DNA from: Betaproteobacteria bacterium
Lineage (GTDB): Bacteria > Pseudomonadota > Gammaproteobacteria > Burkholderiales > Thiobacillaceae
DNA length: 64,000 nucleotides
Assembly: GCA_016219425.1 (NCBI GenBank)
Contig: JACRNB010000015.1
Location: forward strand, 1-64,000
Direction of reading: 5' to 3'
Shown here: piece after piece, positions 1 to 9,029 of the stretch
Layout: every line of letters begins with the position of its first letter
Numbering within the stretch: the first letter of the stretch is position 1
Program-made: the position numbers and the translations under genes
Notes under the pieces: generated by a model
The model's database searches: none
What the model saw: only the letters and a program-made list of their open reading frames with translations
What the model was told of the DNA's origin: nothing

Positions 1-340
1 AGCCGGGCTCCTACGAAAACAAGGTCTGCGCCTTCATTCGTGTGGCCGGCGCATGACCACGCGCCAGCGGCAAAAACCGGAACGAGCGCGACACCTGTAG
101 GAGCCCGGCTATGCCGGGCGATAGCAACCTGTGGCCGGAGCGAGCCGGCTTATCGCCCGGCACAGCCGGGCTCCTACGAAAACAAGGTCTGCGCCTTCAT
201 TCGTGTGGCCGGCGCATGACCACGCGCCAGCGGCAAAAACCGGAACGAGCGCGACACCTGTAGGAGCCCGGCTGTGCCGGGCGATAGCAACCTGTGGCCA
301 GAGCTAGCCGGCTTATCGCCCGGCATAGCCGGGCTCCTAC
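1..340. repeat. 163-bp tandem duplication built from REP-like hairpins
   Basis: Bases 1-163 recur at 164-326 with only a few substitutions, and a third copy begins at 327-340. Each unit contains a GTAGGAGCCCGGC-type arm and its inverse, which can fold into a hairpin. The same hairpin family recurs at 7982, 58366 and 63719. The array lies downstream of the minus-strand ABC operon. No gene is supported in 1-361. Confidence 0.9.
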
Positions 341-361
341 AAGGGGGGCGGACGCCTTGCG

Positions 362-1042
362 TCAGGAAACCAGACGCCCGTCCACCAGGGTGATGACCCG
401 ATCCGCCAGGGCGAACTGGCGCGGGTCGTGGCTGATCATCAGGAGCGTGGCGCCGCGTTCCCGCACCGCCTCCTGCAGGGCCTGGAGCACCAGTTCGGCG
501 GAATGCGGGTCGAGCGAGGCGGTGGGTTCGTCCGCCAGAATCAGGTCCGGTTCGTTGATCATGGCGCGCGCCACCGCCACCCGCTGACGCTGCCCGGTGG
601 AGAGCTGGCGCGGCAGGGCGTCGCGGCGCTGCTCCAGTCCCATGCGGTGCAGCCACGCCTGCGGGCGCTGGCGATAGTCCTGCGGGCGATAGCGTTCGGC
701 GTGCAGGTCCATGGCCAGTTGCAGGGTCTCCTGCGGGGTCAGGGCGTCAAACAGGTTGTGGTCCTGGAAGATGAAGCCGATGCGCCGCCGCAGCGCCTCC
801 AGCGCTCGCTCCGGCGCGCCCGCGAGGGCGTCCCCCAGCACCGAGAGCGTGCCGGCCTGGACCCGGCGCAGGCCGCCGATCAGGGTCATCAGGGTGGATT
901 TTCCCGAGCCGGAGGGGCCGGTGAGGATGACGAACTGGCCGGCGTCGATGCCCAGGTCGATTGCGTCCAGCACCGGCGGCAGGCCGGGGTCGTCGCTGTA
1001 GCGGAAGGTGAGTCCCTGGCAGGCGATGCGGGGCGGCGTCAT
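362..1042 (-). CDS. DevA-like ABC transporter ATP-binding protein
   Basis: This 226-residue protein is the ATPase of the exporter encoded with the two permeases and the fusion protein upstream. Walker A GPSGSGKST is at residues 42-50. The ABC signature reads LSTGQRQRV, Walker B plus D-loop LILADEPTASLD, and the H-loop is ISHD. Size and sequence fit the DevA/MacB-type family that drives tripartite exporters. The frame stays open far upstream, but the ATG at 1042, eight bases after the permease stop, starts at the conserved N-terminus. It is the last gene of a four-gene minus-strand operon. The exported substrate cannot be read from the sequence; DevBCA of cyanobacteria exports glycolipid. Confidence 0.9.
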   Translation of the reverse strand: MTPPRIACQGLTFRYSDDPGLPPVLDAIDLGIDAGQFVILTGPSGSGKSTLMTLIGGLRRVQAGTLSVLGDALAGAPERALEALRRRIGFIFQDHNLFDALTPQETLQLAMDLHAERYRPQDYRQRPQAWLHRMGLEQRRDALPRQLSTGQRQRVAVARAMINEPDLILADEPTASLDPHSAELVLQALQEAVRERGATLLMISHDPRQFALADRVITLVDGRLVS

Positions 1043-1050
1043 GGGGCGGC

Positions 1051-2169
1051 TCAATAGAGGTCGGAAGGGTTGCTGCGCAGAATCTGGCGTGCGGCGGCCA
1101 GTCCGGCGAGGCCGCAGGTCAGCAGGCTGGCGGCGGCGAGGGCGGCGATGCGCGGTGCGGTGAGGTGGATGGCGAGGCCGCTGAGTTGCGCCAGCGCGCC
1201 GTAGGCGGCCACGGTGAGCGCGAGGCCGGCGAGGAATCCGCCCAGGGCGTAGAACGCCGACAGGCGCAGGATGACGCCCTGGATGGCGGCGTTGCCGAAG
1301 CCCATCGCCTTGAGGGTGGCGAAGGCGCGGAGGCGGGTGCGGATGGCGACGTACAGCACCTGGTAGCAGAGCACGAAGCCGACGCACAGGCCGGCGCTCA
1401 TGCCCGCGCCGAAGAGCAGGCCGATGGGGGCGGCGTTTCTCAGGAAGGCCGCTTCGCGCGTCGCCAGTTCGTCGCGCCGGTAGATGTCCACGTCCTCCCC
1501 CACCCGTTCCAGCAGTTCGCGCTGTACGCGCACGGGGTCGGCTCCCGGCGTCAGGCGCAGCACTGCCATCTTGGGTCGGGTATTCGGGTCCATGGATTTG
1601 AGGGTGCTCTCGCTGGTCACCAGTACGCCGTCGGTGATGACGGTGGGGCCCAGTTCCACGAAGCCCGCCAGACGCAGGCGACGGTCTTCCACCCACAGGC
1701 TCTGGCCCGCCTGCATGGCGCCGTAGATGGGGCGGGAGGCGCGGTCGAACAGGACCGCGTCCGGTTCGCGCAGGCGCTCCAGGGCGTCGGGGCTCCAGCC
1801 CAGGTCCAGGGGCGGGGCGTCGGGCGAGAAGGCGAGGAGGACGATGCGCCGGGCCGGGGCGTCCGCGGCGCTGCGCACGTTGACGCCGCGCTGGTAGACC
1901 GGCAGCGCGGCGGCGACCTCGGGATGGGCGGCGATCTGGCGCAGGCGGATGGGGAGGATCTCGTCCCACTTGTCCAGGTGTACGCGGCGTTTGTCCAGGA
2001 CCGTCAGTTCGCCGCGCGCGGCCTCGATGATGCGCAATTGGGAGTCGAGGATGCCGTTCAGAAAGCCCATCTCGATGAACGCGATGAGCACGGCGACGGC
2101 GATGCCGGCGATGCCCAGGAGCGTGCGCGGGAGGTCGCGCCAGGCCAGGCGCCAGGCCAGGGCGCGCAT
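1051..2169 (-). CDS. DevC-like FtsX-family permease
   Basis: This is a 372-residue membrane protein with one N-terminal transmembrane helix (about 12-35), a large periplasmic domain, and three C-terminal helices (about 255-365). That is the MacB/FtsX layout. The periplasmic part has a VITDGVLVTSESTLKSM stretch resembling DevC permeases. Its ATG overlaps the stop of the upstream permease by one base, and the ATPase follows after eight bases. With the second permease it probably forms a heterodimeric transporter core. Confidence 0.85.
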   Translation of the reverse strand: MRALAWRLAWRDLPRTLLGIAGIAVAVLIAFIEMGFLNGILDSQLRIIEAARGELTVLDKRRVHLDKWDEILPIRLRQIAAHPEVAAALPVYQRGVNVRSAADAPARRIVLLAFSPDAPPLDLGWSPDALERLREPDAVLFDRASRPIYGAMQAGQSLWVEDRRLRLAGFVELGPTVITDGVLVTSESTLKSMDPNTRPKMAVLRLTPGADPVRVQRELLERVGEDVDIYRRDELATREAAFLRNAAPIGLLFGAGMSAGLCVGFVLCYQVLYVAIRTRLRAFATLKAMGFGNAAIQGVILRLSAFYALGGFLAGLALTVAAYGALAQLSGLAIHLTAPRIAALAAASLLTCGLAGLAAARQILRSNPSDLY

Positions 2170-3302
2170 CAGAACAGACTGGCCGGTTCGGCCCGGCCCG
2201 CGCGCAGCGCCGGCAGGGCGGCGGCGGCGAGCATGGGCAGGCAGAGCAGGAGGGATTCCGCGAACATGCGCCCGTCCGCGCCCAGGGGGAAATGGGTGAT
2301 GCGGGCGATCAGGGCGAAGGTCGGCAGGGCGCAGAGCCAGGCCAGGAGGAAGGCCAGGCCGCCCAGCAGGGCGAGTTGCAGGGCGCTCACGCCGTAGGTG
2401 AAGCGGGCGCTGTAGCCCATGGCGCGCAGTACGGCGTAGTCGCGCAGGCGCATCTGCATCTGGCTGGAAAGCGCCTGGTAGAGGGCGGTTGCGCCCACCA
2501 GCAGGCCCAGGAGCAGGCCGAAGCGGACCATCACGCCCAAGGGTTTCACCTCCAGGAAGTAGTTGCGTTCCTGCTCGCGCAGTTCGCTCATGGGCAGGAC
2601 GCGCACGTCTTCCGGGAGCAGGGCGTTGAGCCGGGCGGCGACGGCGGCGGGCGATTCGCCCGGTTGCAGCCGGATCAGGCCGATTTCGATGCGCTGCGGG
2701 TCGCGCCCGGTGTAGAGCCGGAAATCCGCGCCGGAGACCACGGCGGTGGCTGCCGCGTACATGGGCAGCCCCAGGGAGTAGAAGCCGGCCACGGTGGCGG
2801 ATTGCCCGCGCAGACTTCCGTTCAGGCCGATCTCCAGGACGCCCACGTCGGGGTCGGAATGGCGGTCCAGCAGGAGGTGGCGGGCGCGGCGCAGTTCCGG
2901 CAGGGCGGCGCGCAGGTCACGGTCCTTGACGAAGGCGGGGGCCGCCTCCACCCCGATCAGCAACATGCTGGATGCGGCCTGGGTCTCGGGCGCGACCCAG
3001 TAGCCGGAGCCGATGCGCACGGCGGCGACCGCCGCCACGCCGTCCTGGGTGTTGGCCTGGCGCAGGCGGGCGAGGGGGAAGTCGGGGATGTTGTAGAGGA
3101 ACTGGTACTTGCCGGAGATCAGTGCGAGGTCGGCATCGAACAGGTCATAGAGCTGGGAGGAGGTGATTCGCACCGACTGGAGAAAGGCCAGGTGCAGGAG
3201 CGCGACGAAGATCGCCACCCCCGCCCCCGCCACCGCCGCCAGGGTGCGCAGGCGGTCGCCGCGCCACAGGCTGGCCCACGCGATCAGGAAGCCGCCCTGC
3301 AT
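2169..3302 (-). CDS. second DevC/FtsX-family permease
   Basis: This 377-residue protein has the same one-plus-three transmembrane layout as its neighbour and is a diverged paralogue. There is an N-terminal helix near 20-42, a periplasmic domain to about 255, then three helices. The segment before the third-last helix, LREQERNYFLEVKPLGVM, resembles the corresponding part of DevC proteins. It starts eight bases after the fusion-protein stop. Two unlike permeases with one ATPase imply a heterodimer rather than the usual DevC homodimer. Confidence 0.85.
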   Translation of the reverse strand: MQGGFLIAWASLWRGDRLRTLAAVAGAGVAIFVALLHLAFLQSVRITSSQLYDLFDADLALISGKYQFLYNIPDFPLARLRQANTQDGVAAVAAVRIGSGYWVAPETQAASSMLLIGVEAAPAFVKDRDLRAALPELRRARHLLLDRHSDPDVGVLEIGLNGSLRGQSATVAGFYSLGLPMYAAATAVVSGADFRLYTGRDPQRIEIGLIRLQPGESPAAVAARLNALLPEDVRVLPMSELREQERNYFLEVKPLGVMVRFGLLLGLLVGATALYQALSSQMQMRLRDYAVLRAMGYSARFTYGVSALQLALLGGLAFLLAWLCALPTFALIARITHFPLGADGRMFAESLLLCLPMLAAAALPALRAGRAEPASLF

Positions 3303-3310
3303 GCCGCCGC

Positions 3311-4972
3311 TTACTTGGGGCGGGCGGCGCCGGGGGCGTCGATCTTTACATCCACCTGCATGCCGATGAAGCGATCCGCCGGGGCGGGTTTGTCCAGCCG
3401 GATCGAGACCTTGGCGAGACGGTTCACCGGGTCGATCACCCGTCCGATCTGGTCCACCGTCCCTTGCAGGGTCTCGCCCAGCGCACTGTTGCTGACGCGC
3501 ACGCGCTGGCCGACGGCGATCCGGGGCAGGTCGCCTTCAAAGAACTCGGCCTGCACATACATCTTTGCGATGTCCGCCAGGACGATGGCGGGGCCGCCGC
3601 CCAGGGTCATGCCCGCCTGCGCGTTCACTTCGATCACGCTGGCGTCGCGCGGGGCGAGCAACTGGGTGGCCGCCAGGTGGGTGGCCGCCAGTTCCAGGTT
3701 CTTGCGCAGCATGCGGCGATCCGCCTCCAGGCGCTGGCGCAGTTCATCCAGGCGGGCGTTGGCCTGGCGCAGCGCGGTTTCCGCTGCGGTGACGGCGTGT
3801 TCGCGTCCGCGCCGGTCCTTCTGCGCGTAGGTGCGTTCGTCCAGGCCCTGCAACTGGGCCAGGTCTTCGCGCGCGCGGGTGAGGCCCTGTTGCGCCGCCT
3901 CCACGTCCAGTTCGGCCACCCGGCGCTGCGGGGCCGCCTGCTGTTCCAGGCCGCGCAGGCGTTCCTGGGCGAGGTCGTGCTCTTGCGCGCGCGCGGTGCG
4001 GTCTGAGCTGACCAGCAGCAGCGCGCCGCGTTTCACCGTCTGCCCGGCCTGCACCAGCACCCGCTCCACGCGCTGGCCCTGGGGGCCGGTGAGGGCGATC
4101 ACGCCGCCTGCGGGCTGGATGCGGCCCGTGCCGCCCGTTCCCGCCCCTTCCTTGCCGGCGAAGGCGGGCGCGCAGGCGATGGTGAGCGCCGCGCCGAACA
4201 ACAGGGGGAGGAACCAGGCGGGCAGCGGGGCGGGGGCGTCCAGACGGGCGGGGCGGAAGTGCAGGCGCATGGGGGTCACGTAGAAGAGGGCGTAGAGGTG
4301 CGCCAGTATGATCCACGTCAGTTCCATGATCACGAACGCCTTCTGGGTGACGTCGGGCGCGGGATTGCCGGGCCAGTCCTTGAGCACATAGGTGACCAGG
4401 AACAGCAGGGCGGCAAGGATCAGCAGCCGGCCCATGCGGCGGTGCGCCGGGGTCTGCGCCAGGTCTGGTTGCGCCAGGGCGGCATCCAGGCGGGGGCGCG
4501 TCAGCAGGTCGGACAGGACGAGGAAGGACATGCCGAAGAAGAAGGTGTAGGACAGGGCCATGTGCAGGCCGTTGTCCACGCTCAGGCTGATGGCGACGTG
4601 GAAGTAGTGGACGATGCCCAGCGCGCCCGCCAGCACGCTGAGGGCGGCCATGAGGCGCATCAGCCCGGCCTCCCGCCGCATCCCGCCGGCCAGGCGCCAG
4701 CGCATCGCCGCCAGACTCAGGCATCCGGCCAGCAGGCCGGCCCCGGCGATCCCGGCGAGGAGGCGGTGCGTTGCCGCGTTGCCGCTCGACAGCGCGCGGC
4801 TGAAGGTGGGCCAGGACTCGCGGAAATATTCGGGTTGCTCCAGGGCGAAGGCGATCCAGGCGTACACCAGCAGCACGGCGTTGAAGCCGGCCAGCACCCA
4901 CATGCCCAGAGCGCCGGTGCGGAACAGGGCGTCAAGGCGATGCATGCGCGTGGAGGGGGGTTCTGTAGACAT
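3311..4972 (-). CDS. HlyD/DevB-type membrane fusion protein fused to an N-terminal multi-TM domain
   Basis: This 553-residue protein has two parts. Residues about 20-275 contain roughly seven hydrophobic segments, near 20-42, 68-88, 103-125, 133-157, 182-200, 215-240 and 255-275. From about 285 the chain is a periplasmic adaptor, with a lipoyl-like half (RVLVQAGQTVKRGALLL), a coiled-coil hairpin (about 310-430) and a beta-barrel stretch (VNAQAGMTLGGGPAIVLADI). Usual DevB adaptors have one N-terminal helix and about 380-400 residues, so the first 270 residues are extra. The segment PTFSRALSS faintly recalls Frag1/DRAM-type membrane proteins, but I do not assign that family firmly. It is the first gene of the exporter operon. 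Confidence 0.8.
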   Translation of the reverse strand: MSTEPPSTRMHRLDALFRTGALGMWVLAGFNAVLLVYAWIAFALEQPEYFRESWPTFSRALSSGNAATHRLLAGIAGAGLLAGCLSLAAMRWRLAGGMRREAGLMRLMAALSVLAGALGIVHYFHVAISLSVDNGLHMALSYTFFFGMSFLVLSDLLTRPRLDAALAQPDLAQTPAHRRMGRLLILAALLFLVTYVLKDWPGNPAPDVTQKAFVIMELTWIILAHLYALFYVTPMRLHFRPARLDAPAPLPAWFLPLLFGAALTIACAPAFAGKEGAGTGGTGRIQPAGGVIALTGPQGQRVERVLVQAGQTVKRGALLLVSSDRTARAQEHDLAQERLRGLEQQAAPQRRVAELDVEAAQQGLTRAREDLAQLQGLDERTYAQKDRRGREHAVTAAETALRQANARLDELRQRLEADRRMLRKNLELAATHLAATQLLAPRDASVIEVNAQAGMTLGGGPAIVLADIAKMYVQAEFFEGDLPRIAVGQRVRVSNSALGETLQGTVDQIGRVIDPVNRLAKVSIRLDKPAPADRFIGMQVDVKIDAPGAARPK

Positions 4973-5046
4973 GAACAGGCGTGGCCAAGGATGGGGGCGG
5001 AACTCTACCGGGGGGAGCGGCGCGGCGGATAGCCTGCGCCGACGGG

Positions 5047-7128
5047 CTACAGGGCGGGGGTGCGCAGCAGTTCGTCCAGCGCCATGGGGCGTCCGAACAG
5101 GTAGCCCTGGGCCTCGTCACAGCCCAGTTCCTGCAGGATGTCGCGCTGGGCCTCGGTCTCCACCCCTTCGGCGATCACCGAGAGGCCCATGCTGTGCGCC
5201 AGGCCGATGATGGCGGTGACGATCTGGCGGCTGTTGTCGGCCTCGGCCAGATCCTGCACGAAGGATTTGTCGATCTTCAGCCGCTGTACGGCGAAGCGCT
5301 TGAGGTAGGCGAGGTTGGAATAGCCGGTGCCGAAATCGTCCACCGCGAACTGCACCCCGCTCGCTCCCAGGCTCTTGAGGAATTCTTCGGCGGAATGTTC
5401 GCGCCCCATCAGCGCGCTCTCGGTCAGTTCCAGTTCCAGACGGTTGGGCGGGATGCCGTGGCGCGTCAGCACGCCGAGGATGTCTTCCATGGCCTGATCC
5501 TGCCGCACCTGCTGGGCGGAGAGATTGACCGCGAAGCGGAGCGGGACGTCGGGGCGCTGGCGCAGCACATCGACGATGTCGAGGGCGGCCTGCTCCAGCA
5601 CCTGGCGGCTCAGTTCCAGGATCATGCCGCCCTCTTCGGCGATGGGGATGAAGCGGGCGGGCGGCACCTCGCCCAGGGCGGCGTCATGCCAGCGCGCCAG
5701 CGCTTCCATGCCGATCATCTTGCCGTCCGTCAGGCGCACCTGGGGTTGCCAGACCGGGTGGATGTCGCCCGCGCTCAGGCCCGTGCGCAGGGCGTTTTCC
5801 ATGTCCAGGCGCTCGGTTACGCGGCGGTTGAGATCCTGGGTGAAGAAGCAGTAGCGCCCGCGCCCCTTTTCCTTGGCCTGATACATGGCGGTGTCCGCGC
5901 TCTTGAGCAGGGCGTCGGAGCAATCGCCGTCGCTGGGGAAACGCGCGATCCCCACGCTCGCGCCCACGAACAGGTTGCGCCCGTCGATCTGCATGGGGCG
6001 GGCAAAGCTCTTGATGATCTTGCGCGCGATGCCGGCGGCGTCTTCCGGCGTGACTTCGTCTTCCAGGATCACGGTGAATTCGTCCCCGCCCAGACGCGCG
6101 ACGGTGTCGGAGGCGCGCACCGCGTCGCGGATGCGACTTGCCGCATCCATCAGCAGTTTGTCGCCGAAGGCGTGGCCCAGGCTGTCGTTCACGTCCTTGA
6201 AACGGTCCAGGTCGATGAACAGCAGGGAGAAGCCGGCGTTGTCGCGTTGCGCGTGGGTGATGGCCTGCTCCAGACGGTCCAGGAACAACTGGCGGTTGGG
6301 CAGTTCGGTCAGCGGGTCGTAGTAGGCCAGGCTGTGCAGACGCCGCTGCACGTCCTTGTGCAGGGTGATGTCCGAGAAGATGCCGACGTGATGCACCACC
6401 TCGCCGTCGGCGTCGCGGATCACGTTGATGTGCAGCCACTCCGGGTAGATCTCGCCGTTCTTGCGACGGTTCCAGATCTCGCCGCTCCAGCCCCCGGACG
6501 CGCGCACCGCCTCCCACATGGCGTCATAGAACAGGCGGTTGTGGCGGCCTGAACTCAGCATGGCGGGGGTGCGCCCGCGCACCTCTTCCAGGGGGTAGCC
6601 GGTGGTGTCGGTGAAGGCGCGGTTGACCAGGACGATGCGGTTCTCCGCATCCGTGATGAGGATGCCTTCGCTGGTGGCCTCGAACACCGCCGCCGCCATG
6701 CGGTGATGCCCCACTTCCTCCTCCAGGCGTTGGATCAGCACCTCGCGTTCCTGGCGCAGGCGCCGTTCCGCCTCGGACAGGCCCATGAACAGCGAGAGGC
6801 GCGAGATCACCCCGGCCAGATCGCCGGCGGCGTCCGCCACCGGGATGAACTCCTCCTTGCCTTCCTGCATGCGCGTGAGGCAGACCTCCAGCGGGAGACT
6901 GGCCTCCAGCGGCGCGAACTGGCGCAGCACCTGCACCAGGTCCGCGAAGATGCGGCCCGGAAACAGCGCCGCCTGTTTTTCCGTCACCAGGCCGAGATAA
7001 CGCGGCTCGTCGAACACCGCGAACACCTGGGCGCGCTCGCCGTTTTTCACCACGTCGCTGTAGCGCTGATCCGCATGCACCCGCATCAGGCGGGTACACA
7101 GACAGTCGCCGACGGTGATCGGGCTCAT
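5047..7128 (-). CDS. CBS-PAS-GGDEF-EAL cyclic-di-GMP signalling protein
   Basis: The 693-residue cytosolic protein has an N-terminal CBS-pair-like region (about 1-120), a short coiled coil, a PAS domain (about 145-270), a GGDEF domain and a C-terminal EAL domain. The GGDEF motif is intact at 347-351. EAL is intact at 475-477, and the DDFGTGYS loop is present. It could therefore synthesise and degrade c-di-GMP; the net activity is unknown. No transmembrane segment is seen, so the CBS and PAS parts should sense an intracellular ligand. Its ATG overlaps the stop of the upstream small gene by four bases, which suggests translational coupling. Confidence 0.92.
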   Translation of the reverse strand: MSPITVGDCLCTRLMRVHADQRYSDVVKNGERAQVFAVFDEPRYLGLVTEKQAALFPGRIFADLVQVLRQFAPLEASLPLEVCLTRMQEGKEEFIPVADAAGDLAGVISRLSLFMGLSEAERRLRQEREVLIQRLEEEVGHHRMAAAVFEATSEGILITDAENRIVLVNRAFTDTTGYPLEEVRGRTPAMLSSGRHNRLFYDAMWEAVRASGGWSGEIWNRRKNGEIYPEWLHINVIRDADGEVVHHVGIFSDITLHKDVQRRLHSLAYYDPLTELPNRQLFLDRLEQAITHAQRDNAGFSLLFIDLDRFKDVNDSLGHAFGDKLLMDAASRIRDAVRASDTVARLGGDEFTVILEDEVTPEDAAGIARKIIKSFARPMQIDGRNLFVGASVGIARFPSDGDCSDALLKSADTAMYQAKEKGRGRYCFFTQDLNRRVTERLDMENALRTGLSAGDIHPVWQPQVRLTDGKMIGMEALARWHDAALGEVPPARFIPIAEEGGMILELSRQVLEQAALDIVDVLRQRPDVPLRFAVNLSAQQVRQDQAMEDILGVLTRHGIPPNRLELELTESALMGREHSAEEFLKSLGASGVQFAVDDFGTGYSNLAYLKRFAVQRLKIDKSFVQDLAEADNSRQIVTAIIGLAHSMGLSVIAEGVETEAQRDILQELGCDEAQGYLFGRPMALDELLRTPAL

Positions 7129-7463
7129 GCGCCTTTGCTCTCGATGCGCACTTCCACGTCCAGATGGAGGTGGAGGATCTCTTCCGGCCCCATCAGGGGC
7201 TTGACCTCGCGCAGGACAAAGGAGGTCAGGTCTTCGGCGCGGATTTTGCGCAGGATCGCGCTGCGCACCAGGATGTCGCCGATGACGTCATCCTCCACCA
7301 CCAGATGCTGGTAGGGCGTGGAGGTCAGCAGGGACAAGGCCTTCCCCACTGCAACATGGCCGATGGGGGAAAGACGCCCCAGAACCAGTCCGTCTTCGAT
7401 GGGAGGAAGAACAAACTCGCCCACCCGCGCGTGCAGGACGTGGCTGTTTGTGCGATGCGTCAT
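7125..7463 (-). CDS. hypothetical protein coupled to the c-di-GMP gene
   Basis: A 112-residue protein that I do not recognise. It is soluble, rich in hydrophobic beta-strand-like stretches, and carries two HLH-like runs near the C-terminus (ILHLHLDVEV). It has no transmembrane segment or Cys motif. The ATGA overlap with the GGDEF-EAL gene makes a partner or regulator of that protein the simplest inference. It is first in the two-gene operon. The gap to the next gene (7464-7559) shows only a weak dyad. Confidence 0.7.
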   Translation of the reverse strand: MTHRTNSHVLHARVGEFVLPPIEDGLVLGRLSPIGHVAVGKALSLLTSTPYQHLVVEDDVIGDILVRSAILRKIRAEDLTSFVLREVKPLMGPEEILHLHLDVEVRIESKGA

Positions 7464-7559
7464 TCGTTGGCTCCTTATCCCTGTATGTCTTGTGGATTAT
7501 GCCCCCACTTCAGCGCCGTTTCGGGCCAAACCCGGACCGCTGTGGTTTTCATTCCGGGT

Positions 7560-7889
7560 TCATTTGGGCGGCAGCGTGGCCGCGAAATCCCGCCCTCGTT
7601 CCAGCCACGCCAGCAGGGCTGCCTCGGTTTCAAACCCCTCCGGCGCCACCATCACCCAGCCGGCCATGGGGCGGCCCGTGATGTCGAACTCGCGCACGCC
7701 GGGCTGGCCCAGGCACCGGGCATGGCTTTCCGGGCCGCAGCGCACGATGAGCTGATCCTTCCAGATGCCGAACGCCATGTTGTCGTGCAGCAAATAGCCC
7801 AGGCCGCCGAACATCTTTTTCGTGCCGATGCCGGGCCAGTTCAGGGAGAGCAGGTCGATGCGCTCCGCCAGGGTGGTGTCGTAGGCCAT
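7560..7889 (-). CDS. TfoX N-terminal domain protein
   Basis: A 109-residue protein matching the TfoX_N fold, with KKMFGGLGYLL followed by MAFGIWKDQLIVRCG. Stand-alone TfoX_N proteins are common and of unproven function; full TfoX/Sxy proteins regulate competence. The frame opens 15 codons earlier at 7934, but those codons lie in a palindromic repeat, so I chose the ATG at 7889. No TfoX C-terminal domain follows. Confidence 0.85.
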   Translation of the reverse strand: MAYDTTLAERIDLLSLNWPGIGTKKMFGGLGYLLHDNMAFGIWKDQLIVRCGPESHARCLGQPGVREFDITGRPMAGWVMVAPEGFETEAALLAWLERGRDFAATLPPK

Positions 7890-7904
7890 GGCCGTTGCCT
7901 CCAG

Positions 7905-8056
7905 GTAGCGCCGGCTTCCAGCCGGCAAGTTCAAGATGCCGGCTGGAAGCCGGCGCTACGCGTGCCGCCCGTGCGTCCCCCGTAGGAGCCCGGCTGTGCC
8001 GGGCGATGCTTTTGCACGGGGCGAGGGTGGATCGCCCGGCACAGCCGGGCTCCTAC
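7905..8056. repeat. two adjacent REP-like palindromes
   Basis: 7905-7959 is an inverted repeat with arms GTAGCGCCGGCTTCCAGCC and its complement. 7982-8056 is an inverted repeat with GTAGGAGCCCGGC-type arms. Different palindrome families are stacked in one gap between two minus-strand genes. Either could act as a transcript-stabilising or terminating hairpin. No gene is seen in 7890-8069. Confidence 0.85.
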
Positions 8057-8069
8057 AGGGGGGGGCGCG

Positions 8070-9029
8070 TTACCGCGGTTCCCGATCGCGCCACACCAGC
8101 AGGCCCTGGGCGTTGAGTTCCACGTCGTTGGCCAGCAGTTCGCGGCAGACCGCGTCATCCAGGGTGCAGCCGTGGGCGCGCAGGCGTTGCATCAGCACCT
8201 CTTCCAGCGCCTGTTTCAGCCAGGCGTGGCGTTCCGCCCCGACTCCCGGCGCAGCCAGCGTTCGTTCCACATATTCGTCGATCAATTCGTGCAGGTGCAC
8301 GGCCAGGTCTTCCAGCCCGGTGATGCGGCTGTAGTGGGTGAGGTAGGCCGCCTCCGGCTCCAGCGCCAGCAAGCGCTCGATGGAGGCGTGCAGGGCCTCC
8401 GGCTCGAACTGCACCGGGGTGGAGGTGGGGAAGATGAAGGGATGACCCTCCACGTCGAACTCGCGGTAGGAGATGCCGAAGGTGTCGCCGGTGAACAGGC
8501 TCTCGCTCTGCGCGTCGTGGATGCAGAAGTGGTGCCGCGCGTGGCCGGGGGTGTCGATGAAGGTGAGCACGCGCCCGGCCAGTTCGAGGCGGTGGCCGTC
8601 GTTCGCCTCGATCACCCGGTCGGCGGGGCAGGGGACGATGTGGCCGTACAACTCGCGGAACAGCGCCTCGCCATAGACGGCGATGGTCCCCGCCTCCAGC
8701 TTGGCCGGGTCGATCATGTGGCGCGCGCCCTTGGGGTGGACCACCAGGCGCGCGTTGGGGCAGGCCGCCAGCAGCGCCCCGGCGGCCCCGGCGTGGTCCA
8801 GGTGGACGTGGGTGACGATGACGTACTCCACATCCGCCGGGGTCAGGCCCAACTCGCCCAGCGCCGCCAGCACCGTGGGCACGGAGCGGTTCGTGCCGGT
8901 ATCGACGATGGCGACGCGGCCCGCTTCGACGATGAGGTGGATGGCGGCCAGACCGGGACGGACGTACTCCGCATCCAGGGTGTGGATGCCGTGTTCGTGG
9001 TGGATGGGGGCGATCATCGCGGTCCTCAT
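8070..9029 (-). CDS. MBL-fold metallo-hydrolase
   Basis: A 319-residue metallo-beta-lactamase-fold hydrolase with the full metal site: THVHLDHAG, a TPGHARHH loop, FTGDTFG and a later LTHYS. The N-terminal half resembles glyoxalase II-like enzymes. The C-terminal hundred residues are helical and may form a lid or dimer interface. The substrate is unknown. The start at 9029 overlaps the rlmJ stop by four bases (ATGA); an ATG four codons later (9017) is also possible. The intact HxHxDH contrasts with the altered MBL protein at 12629. Confidence 0.85.
   Translation of the reverse strand: MRTAMIAPIHHEHGIHTLDAEYVRPGLAAIHLIVEAGRVAIVDTGTNRSVPTVLAALGELGLTPADVEYVIVTHVHLDHAGAAGALLAACPNARLVVHPKGARHMIDPAKLEAGTIAVYGEALFRELYGHIVPCPADRVIEANDGHRLELAGRVLTFIDTPGHARHHFCIHDAQSESLFTGDTFGISYREFDVEGHPFIFPTSTPVQFEPEALHASIERLLALEPEAAYLTHYSRITGLEDLAVHLHELIDEYVERTLAAPGVGAERHAWLKQALEEVLMQRLRAHGCTLDDAVCRELLANDVELNAQGLLVWRDREPR

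Noticed and set aside
362-1969. 535-residue version of the ABC ATPase
   Set aside because: The upstream 309 codons are the shadow of the permease gene; the conserved ATPase start is at 1042.
7125-7463. CBS-domain assignment for the small protein
   Set aside because: Some hydrophobic pattern is similar, but no CBS motif is clear; left as unknown.
7528-7560. Terminator for the TfoX-like gene
   Set aside because: The AACCCGGA/TCCGGGTT arms are short with a long loop and only three T; too weak to call.
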